A stretch of 64,000 bases of DNA from Zychaea mexicana (taxonomy: Eukaryota > Mucoromycota > Mucoromycetes > Mucorales > Lichtheimiaceae), in assembly GCF_025766255.1 (NCBI RefSeq), contig NW_026516811.1:33863-97862 (forward strand). The letters run 5' to 3'. The notes beneath the pieces were generated by a model that saw only the letters and a program-made list of their open reading frames with translations, was not told the origin of the DNA and ran no database searches. A program made the translations under genes and the position numbers. This document shows positions 1 through 11,855 of this stretch, one piece after another. Every line of letters begins with the position of its first letter. Positions within the stretch are counted from its first letter, which is position 1.

Positions 1-584
1 CATTTTGGGTGATCCTTCAAAATCATCCAACACTTTTCCTTTGTGAAGGTTTTACGCTCAGTGATCTTATAAGCTTCCTTCGCATCCAGAAGCTTTACAC
101 CTTTTAGTTTCATGTACAACCGAGCAGATATTATTGGCCGTTGCTAACTTTTACACGTAGGAAATTCCTTTTTAAAGTCGTTGTCTCCACTGCGGTTTTC
201 AAATTTACTCATGTACCCACAGAATTTGGAGACGTCTTTCTGGATGTTCGAAAACAAGCGACTGCATACCACCAACATTGCGCTCAGTAGAAACTGGCTG
301 ATTGGCGGTGTAGTCTTCGTAAACATCAATCCGGAAATCGTCATACGTCTGGTATCTGCCGTTCCGAGATTCTAATCCAAGATGTGCAAAGCTGCTCATC
401 TTCTGGATCAGTCCAGTTGGGCTCGTGGTTCTTAGGTCGGGAACGCGATGGAGGAGCAGTTGAAGAAGATGCTTCTCCCCAGAAGCAGTAGCCGAAATTG
501 GCTCCATGCTGGTAGGGGAAGGAGTAGGGGAAAAAGAATATTAATAGAGGCATCAGATGCTTCGTCGAAACGCGTGTTGGAATC
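1..584 (-). pseudogene. Harbinger-associated Myb/SANT-like protein remnant, cut by window edge
   Basis: Minus-strand remnant of a Myb/SANT-like DNA-binding protein of the kind that accompanies PIF/Harbinger transposons and is related to plant NAM-associated proteins. A plausible start (MDSNTRFDEASDA) lies at 584. A Myb-like segment (NWTDPEDEQLCTSW) follows near 400-430. A helical region is split over two frames, with FCGYMSKF near 200 and the family-typical ending CWMILKDHPK at 2-40. At least two frame changes and several stops show decay. No Harbinger transposase is visible, and the gene runs off the left edge. The family call comes from these motifs; the link to Harbinger is family knowledge. 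Confidence 0.5.
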
Positions 585-689
585 CATGTTGCGAAATAAA
601 TGTAACAATTTCTTTTTACTTTGGATCGTCTGGCCAAATTTAGCCAGGAAATAATTTTTTCTGTATGAAAGATGTTTATTTAAATTAGG

Positions 690-3600
690 GGCTCTATGCC
701 CTAATATTATTGGTGGAGTCAACATTAACAGGTGATGATAGAAATGTGTATCGAGCTAATAGGGAGATAAGATGGTTCATGGCTATAGTGTGGTTCCAAG
801 GTGTCTGATCTAAGACAGAATGCCAGTGTATGGCCCAAGTCGTTTGGAATATTAGTCCTATTTTTGCCATGTTGCGCGCACAGAAGCTGTCGGCGGAAGT
901 AAAACGCATGTGAAGAGTATCCCATATATTGTCCAAAGTAACCGAAGGTGGGGCGTGTATGGTCCGCAACGCATCAAGCCAAAAGGTTGTCTTCAATGGA
1001 CAATCCAAAGCAAAGTGTCGGAGCGACTCGGGCTCGAGTTCGCATAATGGGCAAGTGGTGGTCGGATGCTTTGCCACGAAGATACGGTGCAGGTGTTTCT
1101 TATTGGAGAGTCGATTGATCAGGCAGCAGGCGCCACCAGGCAGTGCGGCAGCCCTGTGGTAAGCGCGAGCGCCAGAAAAGGCGCCAATCCGGTGGTTGTA
1201 GAGCGGTAATAATTGCCGTGGAAGAGGATGAAGCGACTGCCTGTGTATGCCAGTGGCGGCTTAAGCAGCCGGGGCCGATATGTAGGATAAAAATCGGTCG
1301 AGGGAGGCGTGCGTTTGGCGGTGGGTGTGAGGACGAAGGTGTTGTGGGGGTAATGACCAGTGGGTCAAGTTCATACAACTGGAGGCATACCGTGGATCAG
1401 ACTGCGAATGAAGAGCACGTTCGATCGTTGGATGTAGCTGCCACTGTCCTTGGAGTACCTGGGTGAGAGCGGTGGTGATAGCGATCGGCTGGCGGGGACG
1501 ACGGGCGAGATGAAGCTGGCGATCGGTGGGAGACCACTGATAAGCATCAGACACCAGGTGTTTAAAAGATAATTTGGCGAATGCCGGGTCGGAAGTGGTG
1601 GGTGACAGGACGCTACAAAGGGGCAGGTCCATGACGGCCGAAATAGGGGTGTTGGTAGGAATTGTGAACGAGGGGAGCTTGTCGAGTAAGTCAAGAAGAT
1701 GAACGAGATTAGGCGAGGGAGAGCATAAGCGTTTGAGCTGAGAGTGACACACGAGCATGGTGTATGGCGATGGCTGCCCGGTATATAGTTGTAGGAGCTG
1801 CTGTATGAATGATGCAATGAAGGTACGTTTTGTCGAGTTCGTGCTGCTGGTAAACAAACGTTGTATATATACGAGGTGTAGAGCTGCATATTGGGTGTGT
1901 AGATCGACAATGCCGAGGCCACCTTCAATCCTCGGTGCACATGCATGGCTCCATTTCGGATATGGAAAAAAGGACAAAACGTATTTACGTACTAGTGTTG
2001 TACATTTGCGTAACCAAGCTTTAGGCACTATGCAGACCCGCAGCACATGCTACAGACGAGATAATAGTAGTGAGTTAGCTATCATGAATTTGCCCAATAT
2101 CGATAGTCGTCGTTGGCTGAGAAGGCGGATCTGATTCTCAATTTTGCTGTAGAGGTGGTCCAGAAAATCCATCAGTTGAGTGTCAGTGCTGTAGAGAGGA
2201 TAGCCCAGGTATGTGACAGCAGTAGGGGACGTTTGATCGTGCCATCAGACTCCAGCTGGTTGCAGGGTCGTATGCCAGGTAGCGTGACTACGACCCGAGA
2301 GAGAGAATACTTCGGTTTTTTGTAGGTTGATCCAGCCATTAGATGCTTGTCCATAAGCCTCCAAGTGGGACATAAGGCGCTGCCATTTGGCTGGGTTGTT
2401 CAAGAAGACTAGCAAGTCGTCCACGTAAGCCATAAGTTTGATGGGAGGACCAGAGCATGAGGGCGGCTGTTGATGGAAATGGGCGCGACGGTTCCATCTA
2501 GGTTCGGTTAGAGGGGCCAAGAATGATTCAGGTAGAAGGGGGTCGGAAAGCAGGGTACGTAAAAAGGGTTCAAAGGCAATATGATATTAAAAAGAAAAGG
2601 AGAAAGTGGATCATCTTGGCGCAGACCTCAGTGTTGATGGACTAGCTCAGTGAGCCAGCCATTAACGGAAATAGAAATAGAAGTGGAAAAGAATAAAGAT
2701 AAAATAGAAGAGGTGAAAGAAGGGGGCAAACCAAAACTTGCCATTGCCTGCTGTAGGTACTCCAGGTGTATGCGGTCGTATGCTTTTTCTTGGTCCAATA
2801 GGACCCCAACTGACGGGTTGTCAGGCGCCACCTGGCGCGCATGATTCATGATGTTTTGTACCACCCATCCGTTATCAGATATCAATCTCTTCGCTAAAAA
2901 AGCCAGTTTGGTGTTCGTTGATAAGTTGAGCCATCAGTGGTTGCAAGCGATTGGCCATCATCTTCGTAAACAACGTGGCATCCATGTTGATCAGCGACAG
3001 AGGGCGCCAGTTTGGTAGCAGTTGGGGATCACCTTTTTTGAACAGTAGGACCATCTTAGTTCCCAGCCAAGATTGTGGAAACTGGCCTTCTTGTAGTGCT
3101 TGGTTCAAGACTAATAGTAGCAAGGACATAACACTAGGTTTTTCCTTTAGATGATGGTAGACTTCGAAGGGAATACCATCCAAGCCGGGGCTCTTTCCTA
3201 GGGGTGTGCTCGAGCGTCGAAAGCAACTCAGCCAGGGTGAAGGGCGTAGTGAGACGCGTACGTTGTACGTTAGAAAGTACTGCTGAGGACGGAACATTGC
3301 ACAACAGTCTAGTGATGGCGGATTGTTCAACGCGATCGGGCGTGAATAGCCTTGTGTAGAAGTCGTGCGTCATTCGGAGGATGCTTTCTTTATCAGATGC
3401 CTGAGCACCACTGGTTCGATCACAAAGTTGCATGATGGTAGTTGCTGTTTGACGAGTGCGAAGTACCCAGTAAAAATACTTGTTATTACGCTCACCATGC
3501 TCATGCCAGCGAGTGGCGGTGCGCAGTAACAACTGACGAGTCTGTTGCTCCTAGAGTTCAGCAATCTCTTGTTCAACGGGGGCAGTAAAGAAGGCAGCGC

Positions 3601-4725
3601 TTGGAGATCCCGTCATTGGCGCTGTAGTTGCTGCAATCGTTGTTTGATGGTACGGCTATGTTTGCAGCTGAACTGAAGGGCATTTTCCTTTCAAGACCCT
3701 TTTGAAGTGATCCCACTGATCGTGCACAGGAAGAGAGGAGTTCGACAGCTGAGATAGCATGAGATCAACTGTCGTGTTTAAGAGCGAGCAGAAGGTTGCC
3801 TGATCGAGAAGGAGGGGTTGAATCTCCAGGTCCCAGGCCCACAGGTTATTTGGTCTAAACGTAGGTCGGCAATCAGCATGTCATGGTCCAGCGGTGTGAC
3901 AGCATTAGTTGATCGCTGCTAACAACACGGTGTTGAAGAGGCCAGGCCGCAAAAATATAGTCGATGGTGGTTCTCATAGTCCCCTATGTAAACGTAGGTG
4001 CAGTGGACTGTGGCAACAGTGTGTCACTATCGTCGAAGTAAAGACAGTTCACACAGTTATCGCGATGAAATTGACCCCACGGGTGGAGAGGAGCTGGTAA
4101 CTGGCGCGCCAGATGTAAGTTGAAGTCGCCCACTATGACACTAGTCTCAGAAAACTCTGTGAAGCAAGGCAAGGCAAGAAGGGAAGAGAAAAACTCTGAG
4201 ATTCCGCCGGGGCATAAACCACCACTACACGAAACAGAGCCCCTTGTGACATACAAATATCAGAAATAATACAACATTGACCAGTTGTCACATAGGTATT
4301 AGATAAGGTATAAGAAGGGTTGAGGCAAACTAGGCCACAATATTTTGTAAAGCAAGAAGAGGAACGGGGAAATAAACGGGTAAGAAGAGTTTGATCAGTG
4401 TCAGATAGTGTATTTGAATGTGTGTGTGATACTTCCTGGAGTGCAAGTATATCGACGTCGAGATGTTTAGATCGTAGGTGTGCGATGAATTCGGATTGCG
4501 CAGATTGGTTAGCCCCCTTTAAAACGCTGCGCCTGTTCAAGGAGGCAATTCGAGCATGGTTTTTATCATTATTCTGAACGCAGAATACCACCACTGTAGG
4601 GTGGCGGCGACGCAGAACCGGAATCCATGGAAGTCTGGTGCGAGCTAGTGTGGGCCTGGAGTTGCTGTGGATGCGCTGATGTCTTTTGTTTCTTTGCTGT
4701 TGGATGGTCGTTGGGCTGGTCATCC
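690..4725 (-). pseudogene. LINE ORF2: endonuclease-reverse transcriptase, broken
   Basis: Minus strand. The endonuclease part is at 4,590-3,980 (LDVDILALQE near 4,450, VVVYAPAES near 4,210, and VGDFN near 4,130, the endonuclease signature). Reverse-transcriptase blocks follow: SPGLDGIPFEVYH and NWRPLSLINMDATLFTK (3,200-2,970), LDQEKAYDRIHLEYLQ (about 2,800-2,750), and the catalytic AYVDDLLVF block at about 2,430-2,400. The carboxyl end carries a zinc knuckle, CPLCELEPESLRHFALDC, near 1,040-990. The reading frame changes at least five times across the span. The protein would have nicked target DNA and reverse-transcribed the element RNA in the nucleus; this copy cannot be active. Confidence 0.85.
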
Positions 4726-4972
4726 TGCTCTTTTTGTCCTGCTTTTGTCATAGGATGATCCTTGCTTGGTGTGGGCGACTCAGAGGTGTTGCCAACCTGT
4801 TCTTCCTGAGAAGAGAAGAGAGCCTAGGTGTCAATGGAGTCGTGGTCGACAGTTGTTTTGGAGGCTACGTGTTGTGGTCTAGTGTTGTCGTGTTCTTGTG
4901 GCTCTGGGGTCGGTGGGGTTGCTGGTGGTATGTCAAAAGGAGTCCAAAAGCTCCGCCTCAGTTTGTTTCTGT

Positions 4973-5201
4973 CACCCCAGACCCAAATTATTTGCCCATA
5001 TTCGGACGCCATATGGGCCTCTACAAGCTCTACGGAACATACCCTGTGGCCTCTGCGGTGTTACGCCGTGCACACCGTAGAAATTATAGTATGCTCAGCC
5101 TACCATAGCACCAGCTTTCTCCCTTCTTTTTCTCAGAATAATTCTCACTACATTGCGTCCTCCATTTCGAAAATGAGCAACCAGGAACCCCAACCAGAGC
5201 A
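4973..5201 (+). repeat. Left terminal inverted repeat of the KDZ element
   Basis: The first 229 bases of the element, complementary to 10,711-10,939. Apart from about four substitutions (for example in the region near 5,010 and near 5,057) the copies are identical, which suggests recent insertion or conversion. It includes the start codon (5,173) and first nine codons of the gene that reads inward from the right repeat; here that frame is not continued. Confidence 0.9.
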
Positions 5202-5439
5202 TCTTTTTCTGGTAGCTTACAGTATTATAAATATATATCTGATTTAAATTATGAGGATTAACGCTCAACGCAGTATTGAGAAAATAAGTAACAGAATAGG
5301 TGCTTATTACACATAATAAAAATCATATTCGCATAACAGGTCTAATAACATACAATGTATAAGTAAGCATAATAAGGATTATAAAAGAGCTCTTGATTTA
5401 CAACGGCGTATATACATTGCTGGCTCTATAGTGTCTCTT

Positions 5440-8400
5440 CTGAAAGTACTGCATCTGGCAGAGAAATATCTTCGTCAGGCATAGTATAATCTACTGGCGG
5501 CATATACTCGTACATCAGCTCGTCATGTTACTTCTCAATATCCTCATATGTCTCAGCATGGACAAAGTAAACGTCTTCGTCATATTCATCGTCCGCATCG
5601 TCACCGTATTGTTCGTCGTTGTCGATCTGTGAAATTTCACCAACAGTACGCGGTTTGCTGCTTCTGATATTACATTGGAGACGTTCAGCTTGTTCCAAAA
5701 GATCACCAAGAATAGCTTGCCACCCATCGTCATGCGTCGCCTCTATGGCATCTTGAATGGCGCTATAACGTGCTGCAGCGTATGCTTCCAGATTCTTTTC
5801 TTCGTCCTAAGTGGAAAGTTGAGATCACAGTATGGAGTTTCAATGAAGTACCATAACACTAACCTCGATCATCATCAGCTCTTCCTCGGCGCGCTTAATG
5901 TTCATAATCTCTCTGAGAACGTCGACGTCGTTGCTTTCTGCTATATGGTGCTGTTCCCAAAATCATGTCTCTATATGACAGACATCCTCCCACTGGACTT
6001 CAGGCTCCAACAACAGATGGCAAGCAGCATTGTATAGCTTCAATTGCTTTTCAGCTGCAGTGCTTCGTTTCTTGATTGCGCTTCTAACTTTCGTGCTTAC
6101 TCTTTCGCCTGTTTCATAATTAATTAATTATATCCATCAGCAGCGCTTTCTCATTTTTACACTTCAAAAAACAGATATACAATACCTATTTTGCCCTCTC
6201 GATTACGCAGCTGATCATACATCATCTTACGCGAGATTATATGTGATTTTAGTTTATACAGGCTATCTTCCTTTTCTCGCTTTGCTTTTGCTTCTTTTGC
6301 GCTTGCGTATTCTGTGCTATTTATCTGCCATCTTCGTTCAGGCTTTAGCACCCTTTCAATTCTGGTAACATTGTCTTCAGCGATCTCGAGCTTTCTTGAG
6401 ACCTTTCGAAGCAATCTAAATTTCTCGTCTATTGATGATAACAATAGCTTAATACGCATAAACGAAAGGGAGTGAAAATCGTTATACATACCTGCTTCCG
6501 CCATAGTCATATTGGCACATTTATCTGGATCTTGAAGCTCCCTCGATAAAGTAATGCGCTCCGCTCTAATGATGTTTTCCGAATGGATTAGTTGTCTAAG
6601 TATTTTACAGCACTCTACAAAAACACTTTGTAAACTCACTCAACCGCGTAAAAATGTTCTAGTTCTTCATAATACTGTATTTTTACTGATAGAGATTTGA
6701 CACCAGTGAATATAGTACGATCTTTCCATTCTTCTTCGAATCTGAGCTCATCTATCTTCCCGTCCTCGTTCCACCACCAGCATGGCGTACCGCCGGAAGC
6801 TACAAGGGTAGCTCTGTGTCGCAAGTATGCAGACGCTTGTTTGATGATTGCCTTTGCCCTTTTCGTCCGTTTTTTAAGCGCGTAACCTATCGGTACTATT
6901 ATGAGTATCACGCAATCATTTATAACTTCATTTAAAATCATGCATACACATATTGATTATAGTCTTGGCTTTCGAATGACCAATCGCATGCTGTAAAACG
7001 AACAGACGTCTCTTGGCGCTCATTTGTCTAGTCATTGAGACAAATCCTCCAAGGTAGGACCAAAGACGCTCAAGTCCTTCTCCATCTGTCAGTCCAAAGC
7101 CGCTTATGAATCGTGGATGATAATCGACCTGGCAAGACATTGAATGGGCGTATGCATGGAAAACGGAGACGGCCATCTGTGATCCAGCTTGAGCAAAATT
7201 GGGAAATGCTTGCTAATGGTGCATAAGTAATTAAAGATCAATTTGTTTACCGGATGCGATGATATTCTTAGACACGGCAAAATACCTTAAATGATGGTCC
7301 AAAGCGACAACCAAGATCATACAAAATATTGACATCTTTGTATCCCTTAGTGGCAACAGCAAGCACAGATAGAGCATATTTGTACCTATACAAAGCTCAA
7401 CATGTAAGTGCATATTATACGCTAGGGATTATAGACTGCATGCATGTAAAAAGCATTAAAATTACTTTTCACCAGAAGCAAAGATATTCGTAAACTGAAG
7501 TGGGACATTGTGTCTGCCGCATACACAGCCTACTATTCCACTTTCATAGAACTTCTCGACAGCAGCAGAAACGGACGTAACAGCTTTGAGCTCACTCTCG
7601 CAACGCTTATTGACGGCATTGATGACTTCATGCTTTTCGTAAACGTCATGCATGTTATCAGCCGAGAAAAACGTCGCTGCTTCAGCTTTTTTTGTGTCAT
7701 TTGCATGTGCTTTGCGTCGTCGCAATTGCATGTTGCCATCGACTGCGACGAACAGTTTTCCTTCCTGTGTAAATTGTATATTGAGTCATTAGCTCATCAA
7801 AATATCATGACAGCACTGAATTATAAAACGAGAAGGAGACCTTGGGACAAGCCGGACACGCATCTCGCTCCATTGGAGTAATATTGCTGAACTCGTTAAC
7901 CATTTCATCCGTCACTTTTTCTTTCAGCTCCATGTATGCTGTATGTGCATTTCCTAAAGTCTTTCGAATTCTATCAGGATTCTTTATTCCATAAAATTCA
8001 AATGTATATATAATACATTAGAATAACTGTTATGATAAGTGATTTCGCTCCATTGTGTTATCATCTGATTATTCTATTAGCAGTAACAGTACCTCAAACT
8101 TGTGCACATAAGAGCAAGCATTTCCAAAGGCTTGTGCTGCTAAATGACCTTCAGCCAAAAGCGCGTAATAGAAATCAAGCAATGGGAGATGAAATGCTGT
8201 CCTCGGCGAGGCGGGAGATGACGGAAACAAGTGATGGTAAAGCAGGGTTGAGGCGTCTGATTTACATTCACAGAATGGTATTTTATAACTTTTAATGCCT
8301 GTTTCGTATGTTTTGGACGGCATTTATAGGAATGTTTTAGCAGTTGTCCATATCACAGTATGTTTGGTAATTATTAATGCAACGTAATGCGTTACCGGTA

Positions 8401-8928
8401 ATGAAAACGCAAAGGATCTCCCGTTCCTTTGTTTTATCGCATGTAGTGCAGCGCGCGTCGAAAAAACGGAGTCGTATCGGCCAGACTATAGTCGCTACTT
8501 TCCCTGCACTTTACATAGTCTTTCGGTAGCACCTTAAAGACCTCGGACCAGTTTTCATCAAGAGCTTCCAATCTCCTTTTATGTTTTTCGATGTCATGGT
8601 CATTCAGACGAAACACTGTCAAGCCTTCATTAAAAGCGCTACCAGGACCGTCACCATAGTCGAGATCATCGGTTTCTCCGTGATCTTCGCGTTACAAAGT
8701 ATATGTTATATTAAGCAAAGATTTAGTGTGCTTACATGCGAATCAGTTACCTAATTGATCATGCTGTGAATTTTGACGCGTATCTCTTATAGTGGGAGCA
8801 GAAGCTACAACTGCATCGTCACCAGCATACACTTTGCGGCTTTTCGTTCTCGTTCTCCCATCGCTCAACATCGTGGATTCCACTAGGTCCATGGCGTCGT
8901 CTTCGTTGAACCGATCGTTAAAACTCAT
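5440..8928 (-). CDS. KDZ-family transposase (CxC1-type), multi-exon
   Basis: Minus strand, probable start at 8,928 (MSFNDRFNEDDAMDL). In order: an N-terminal region; a CxC1-like stretch with IPFCECKSDASTLLYHHLF (near 8,290-8,230) that is typical of KDZ proteins; a short zinc knuckle CPACPK near 7,850; the RNase-H-fold core with VDGNMQLRRRK (about 7,745-7,715), VCGRHNVPLQF (about 7,530) and LYDLGCRFGPSFK (about 7,310-7,270); and the signature FGLTDGEGLERLWSYL (about 7,110-7,060) supplying the catalytic Glu. A basic coiled-coil region (6,640-6,180) and an acidic tail follow. An in-frame stop near 5,527 may shorten the tail. At least six introns are needed and I did not fix every junction. It would cut and paste its own element in the nucleus. 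Confidence 0.75.
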
Positions 8929-9539
8929 GATCTAGTGCTAATAAGATGGTGCGGTCTGTTGTTTGTTACGTTGTAGCTAAGAACCTTCAAAAGATAATTT
9001 TTCATCTCAGTTCTCTATATTTATATTGCAACACATATTAAGTTGATCACTTCTGTTTATTGCTCAGTAAACGTGCAACTTGACAAAAAAGTACCACGCG
9101 CTTGAGGAAAGCTTTTTTTCCTGTAATTTTTTATGACGATCCCCTAATCCACAATTTATTTTGTACACAGAAGTACGTTATGTAATAGGGTAAAAATGCT
9201 CGGATGCTAGGAACTGTTTCAAATTTCCTTGCTTTCTAAAAGTATTACTGTGGACATTCCAAATTGCATGAAGAAAGCCTCCTAATAATTTCATCATTCT
9301 CGCTCCACCTCTACCCATCTACCACCACACCGTCTAACTCTTTTTGTTCTATGCGGTTTTTTTCAGTTATGGCCTCATATTCTTTGTATATGTATAGTAT
9401 CCTTGCTTGTCAAGGAACGACCACATGTCCCCTAGCGCAGATCACTCTGTCTTACACAGTAAAATCATGATCTGTAATTTAATAAATGAACTAACATACC
9501 TATTGGATGCTAATATGTCTCTTTTATCAATAGCAACTT

Positions 9540-10739
9540 TTTAAAATGTGCTAAACCATTTAATTTAAAGCTTTTCAAAACTAATTTGGCCATTGATAAG
9601 GGCATCATACAGCTCTGACCATCTCTTATACGGTATGTCACTCGGGCACAAAGCAGTATCTGCCTTTTCGCCAAAATCAAAACCCGTGAATTCGCACCCC
9701 AATGTTTCATTTCTGTAGCGAATTATCCCACCGTTTGACACCCTCTTGAAACTTTTCCACGGAAACTTTGTCAAATTTTTGTCGACTTCGTTGTCTACAT
9801 ACATTCATTTACAAGTATTAATACATTGATAACTGCAATGCAGGCACTGCTTGTAACATACTACAGAGTTCAATCATGAGGTCCTTAACCGTGCTTTTCT
9901 TTTTGGTAGGCTTTCTGGTCAAACGAGGGCCTGGCGAAAACGAATAATATACATTAGTAGCTCCTTTTAACAATGCTATGATGTGTTAGCGATAGTTACC
10001 GCCTGTTGTTCCTATAGTGACAGATTGTTGTTAAGAAAAGTCAATAAATAAATAATCCTTTTTCTCAATAAGATGTTACTATTACAGTGTAGTATTAACC
10101 TTGACAATGTCGATGGAAGTTTAGACGCCATTCAATCTTATTCAATGCGTTCTGAGCTTCCTCTTAATAGTTGGTATTAGAACCTTGAATATGAGCATTT
10201 CTAAAAACATATTTACTACTTTACATACTAGATGAGACTATAGGTGTAGTAAGCATCCAATCGGTCTCAAACTGGGGAGACATGAGCGTGCCGACATTCC
10301 ATCCCATGGCCACGCTAGCACGGTGGTTAACCGATATGATCTCGCGTCTGAAAGCTCTCCCAAGCTGCTGACGAACATCTAGATCCATAGGAGCCGGTTG
10401 CTCCATCATATGGTTCATGCGCTTGACCTTCTCTTCAAGCTTTTTCTGGTGCTCCTCGTTCATGCGAGCACAGATCGCAGCCAGTTGAGCAGTTGTCGTT
10501 GTCAACTCTCCATCGTTATACTGTCTGATAATATCTTCCCATTCTATATACTAGATAAGTAAAAATTCTCATTTTACCTATATACAAAATAGCAAACCTT
10601 CTCGCTCTTCGTCAGTGCTATTTTGAGAAAGGAAGTGAGTTAACGCGTTCCAAGTGGACCACTTTTTGGTTCCCTTAGGGCGGTAATATTTGTTGTTGGA
10701 AGCATTTGACTGCTCTGGTTGGGGTTCCTGGTTGCTCAT
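9540..10739 (-). CDS. Second KDZ-element gene, function unknown
   Basis: Minus strand, starting inside the right terminal repeat (ATG 10,739-10,737; MSNQEPQPEQSNASNNKYY). The first exon has a basic, tryptophan-rich stretch (KGTKKWSTWNALTHFLSQ). A second block at 10,505-10,221 is a charged helix (CARMNEEHQKKLEEKVKRMN) followed by FETDWMLTTPI. A last block at 9,804-9,565 contains NGGIIRYRNETLGCEFTGFD and WSELYDALINGQISFEKL. The spacing suggests three or four exons of one protein of about 250-300 residues. I recognise no family. Its position, reading outward-in from the terminal repeat, suggests an element-borne accessory or DNA-binding factor, but that is inference. Confidence 0.45.
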
Positions 10740-10939
10740 TTTCGAAATGGAGGACGCAATGTAGTGAGAATTATTCTGAGAAAAAGAAGGGAGAAAGCTG
10801 GTGCTATGGTAGGCTGAGCATACTATAATTTCTACGGTGTGCACGGCGTGACACCACAGAGGCCACAGGGTATGTTCCGTAGAGCTTGTAGAGGCCCGTA
10901 CGGCGTCCGAATATGGGCAAATAATTTGGGTCTGGGGTG
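10711..10939 (-). repeat. Right terminal inverted repeat of the KDZ element
   Basis: Inverted copy of 4,973-5,201. Read on the minus strand it carries a presumed promoter and then the ATG at 10,739-10,737 opening the accessory gene (MSNQEPQPEQ), so the gene start lies inside the repeat. It ends against LINE ORF1 sequence at 10,940. Confidence 0.9.
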
Positions 10940-10947
10940 GTTTCTCC

Positions 10948-11545
10948 TTTGAAGATGCTGGTTGTTGGTTTGCCATAGAGACTTATTTGACATACACGTC
11001 CATAGTCCTGCACCGTGTTTCGAATACTCGCTTGGAGGATATGCTCCTCAATAAATGGTAACTGACGAAGATTAACCTTAATTATGTCGGAGTCCACGGA
11101 TATGGCTCTGGTGGCACGATAATTAATGTTGTGATACATAACACCTTCTGAAATAGCCCAGTCAATGGACTCTTCGTGTTTGTAACGAACTTCAATAAGC
11201 ATATCCCTGGGATTGCGAGAGCGAGGGATAGTGGAGGCACCTAACACCAAACCAAGCTTTTTGATTTCTGCATAAGCAGCTGCTTTGGATGGAAGGTCGG
11301 TGGTGAAGTCAAAAATGACAGCATTGGCGTTAAGCACCCAAGCCAAGATAGCCGTAGCTTGGTGGGATCGTTGTTGTTTATTGAATCCTTCCTCGGTGAA
11401 GAGGGTGCGTCATTGGTTGCAAACCACGTTGGCCCATATGGGTTTGGGGGAGCTACCTGGAGGACGTTGAGTAGCCATCACCATCTTCGAGGTTTGGGTA
11501 TGGAGGAGCAGGAGTTGAAGTAGTTGTAGAACTGTTAGGGATCAT
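10948..11545 (-). pseudogene. LINE ORF1 N-terminal part, truncated by KDZ insertion
   Basis: Minus strand, from a start codon at 11,545 (MIPNSSTTTSTPAPPYPN). A frameshift near 11,470 is followed by a longer open stretch (VLNANAVIFDFTTDLPSK, then VDSDIIKVNLRQLPFIEEH) that resembles the nucleic-acid-binding first ORF of fungal LINEs. The frame stops being LINE sequence exactly where the KDZ terminal repeat begins (10,939). A proline-rich stretch on the other side of the insertion (about 4,970-4,830) may be the end of ORF1. The name rests on position upstream of ORF2 and general character; no catalytic motif is expected in such proteins. Confidence 0.6.
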
Positions 11546-11855
11546 TGAATTGGTCTCAGAGGCTACAAAAGTGATGAGTAGCGGAGAAACCCCTCTAGCT
11601 AGGAACTACACTCCACTTTCTATTTTCACTTGCCAAATTCCACGAGTCACTGACCGTTGGGGATGCTCTAAGTAGAGTATATAGAAAAACGTAGTGTTTT
11701 TGCCTTATTGTATGAGTAAAAAATAGATTTACTCTGACACTGCTGATAATATTGTTGCTGTGGGTTTCGTTACTCCTTTTTTTCCCCTCTAGCTGGTTGT
11801 GTTCATATAGAAGAGTACCATATCGACTCCACTTTTAAGACAAATCGTGCTGGTA

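Larger units (their letters stand above)
4973..10939. mobile_element. KDZ (Kyakuja-Dileera-Zisupton) DNA transposon inserted in the LINE
   Basis: A 5,967-base element bounded by 229-base inverted repeats (4,973-5,201 and 10,711-10,939) that differ at only about four positions. The ends read CACCCCAGACCC inward on both sides. Flanking octamers are GTTTCTGT on the left (4,965-4,972) and GTTTCTCC on the right (10,940-10,947), an 8-base target duplication with two mismatches; 8 bases is the size known for Zisupton. It contains a minus-strand KDZ transposase gene and, next to the right repeat, a second minus-strand gene of unknown function. Inner sequence is AT-rich with several short introns. Confidence 0.85.
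655..11600 (-). mobile_element. Degenerate LINE (non-LTR retrotransposon), split by a KDZ transposon
   Basis: A two-ORF LINE on the minus strand. ORF1 starts at 11,545, is interrupted at 10,947 by a 5,967-base DNA transposon and resumes at 4,972. ORF2 runs from about 4,725 to 690. Domain order along the minus strand is ORF1, AP-type endonuclease, reverse transcriptase, C-terminal zinc knuckle, as expected for an L1/Tad-like element. The 3' end is probably near 655 after an AATAAA-like sequence, and the 5' end is not defined (about 11,600). Many frameshifts and stops mean it is dead. Outer limits are approximate because I saw no clear target duplication. Confidence 0.8.

Noticed and set aside
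205..507. Open frame of 100 codons on the minus strand near the left edge, as a gene of its own
   Set aside because: It is one frame segment of the decayed Myb/SANT protein; neighbouring frames continue the same similarity.
1757..2134. Plus-strand open frame of 125 codons inside the LINE
   Set aside because: It lies opposite the reverse-transcriptase region on the minus strand and has no domain; a shadow frame.
4965..4972. A perfect 8-base target duplication for the KDZ element
   Set aside because: The octamers GTTTCTGT and GTTTCTCC differ at two positions, so I call it imperfect rather than perfect.
4686..5247. Plus-strand open frames spanning the LINE/KDZ junction
   Set aside because: They run from LINE antisense sequence into the KDZ terminal repeat, so they cannot be a conserved gene; the part after 4,973 repeats the sequence at the right end.
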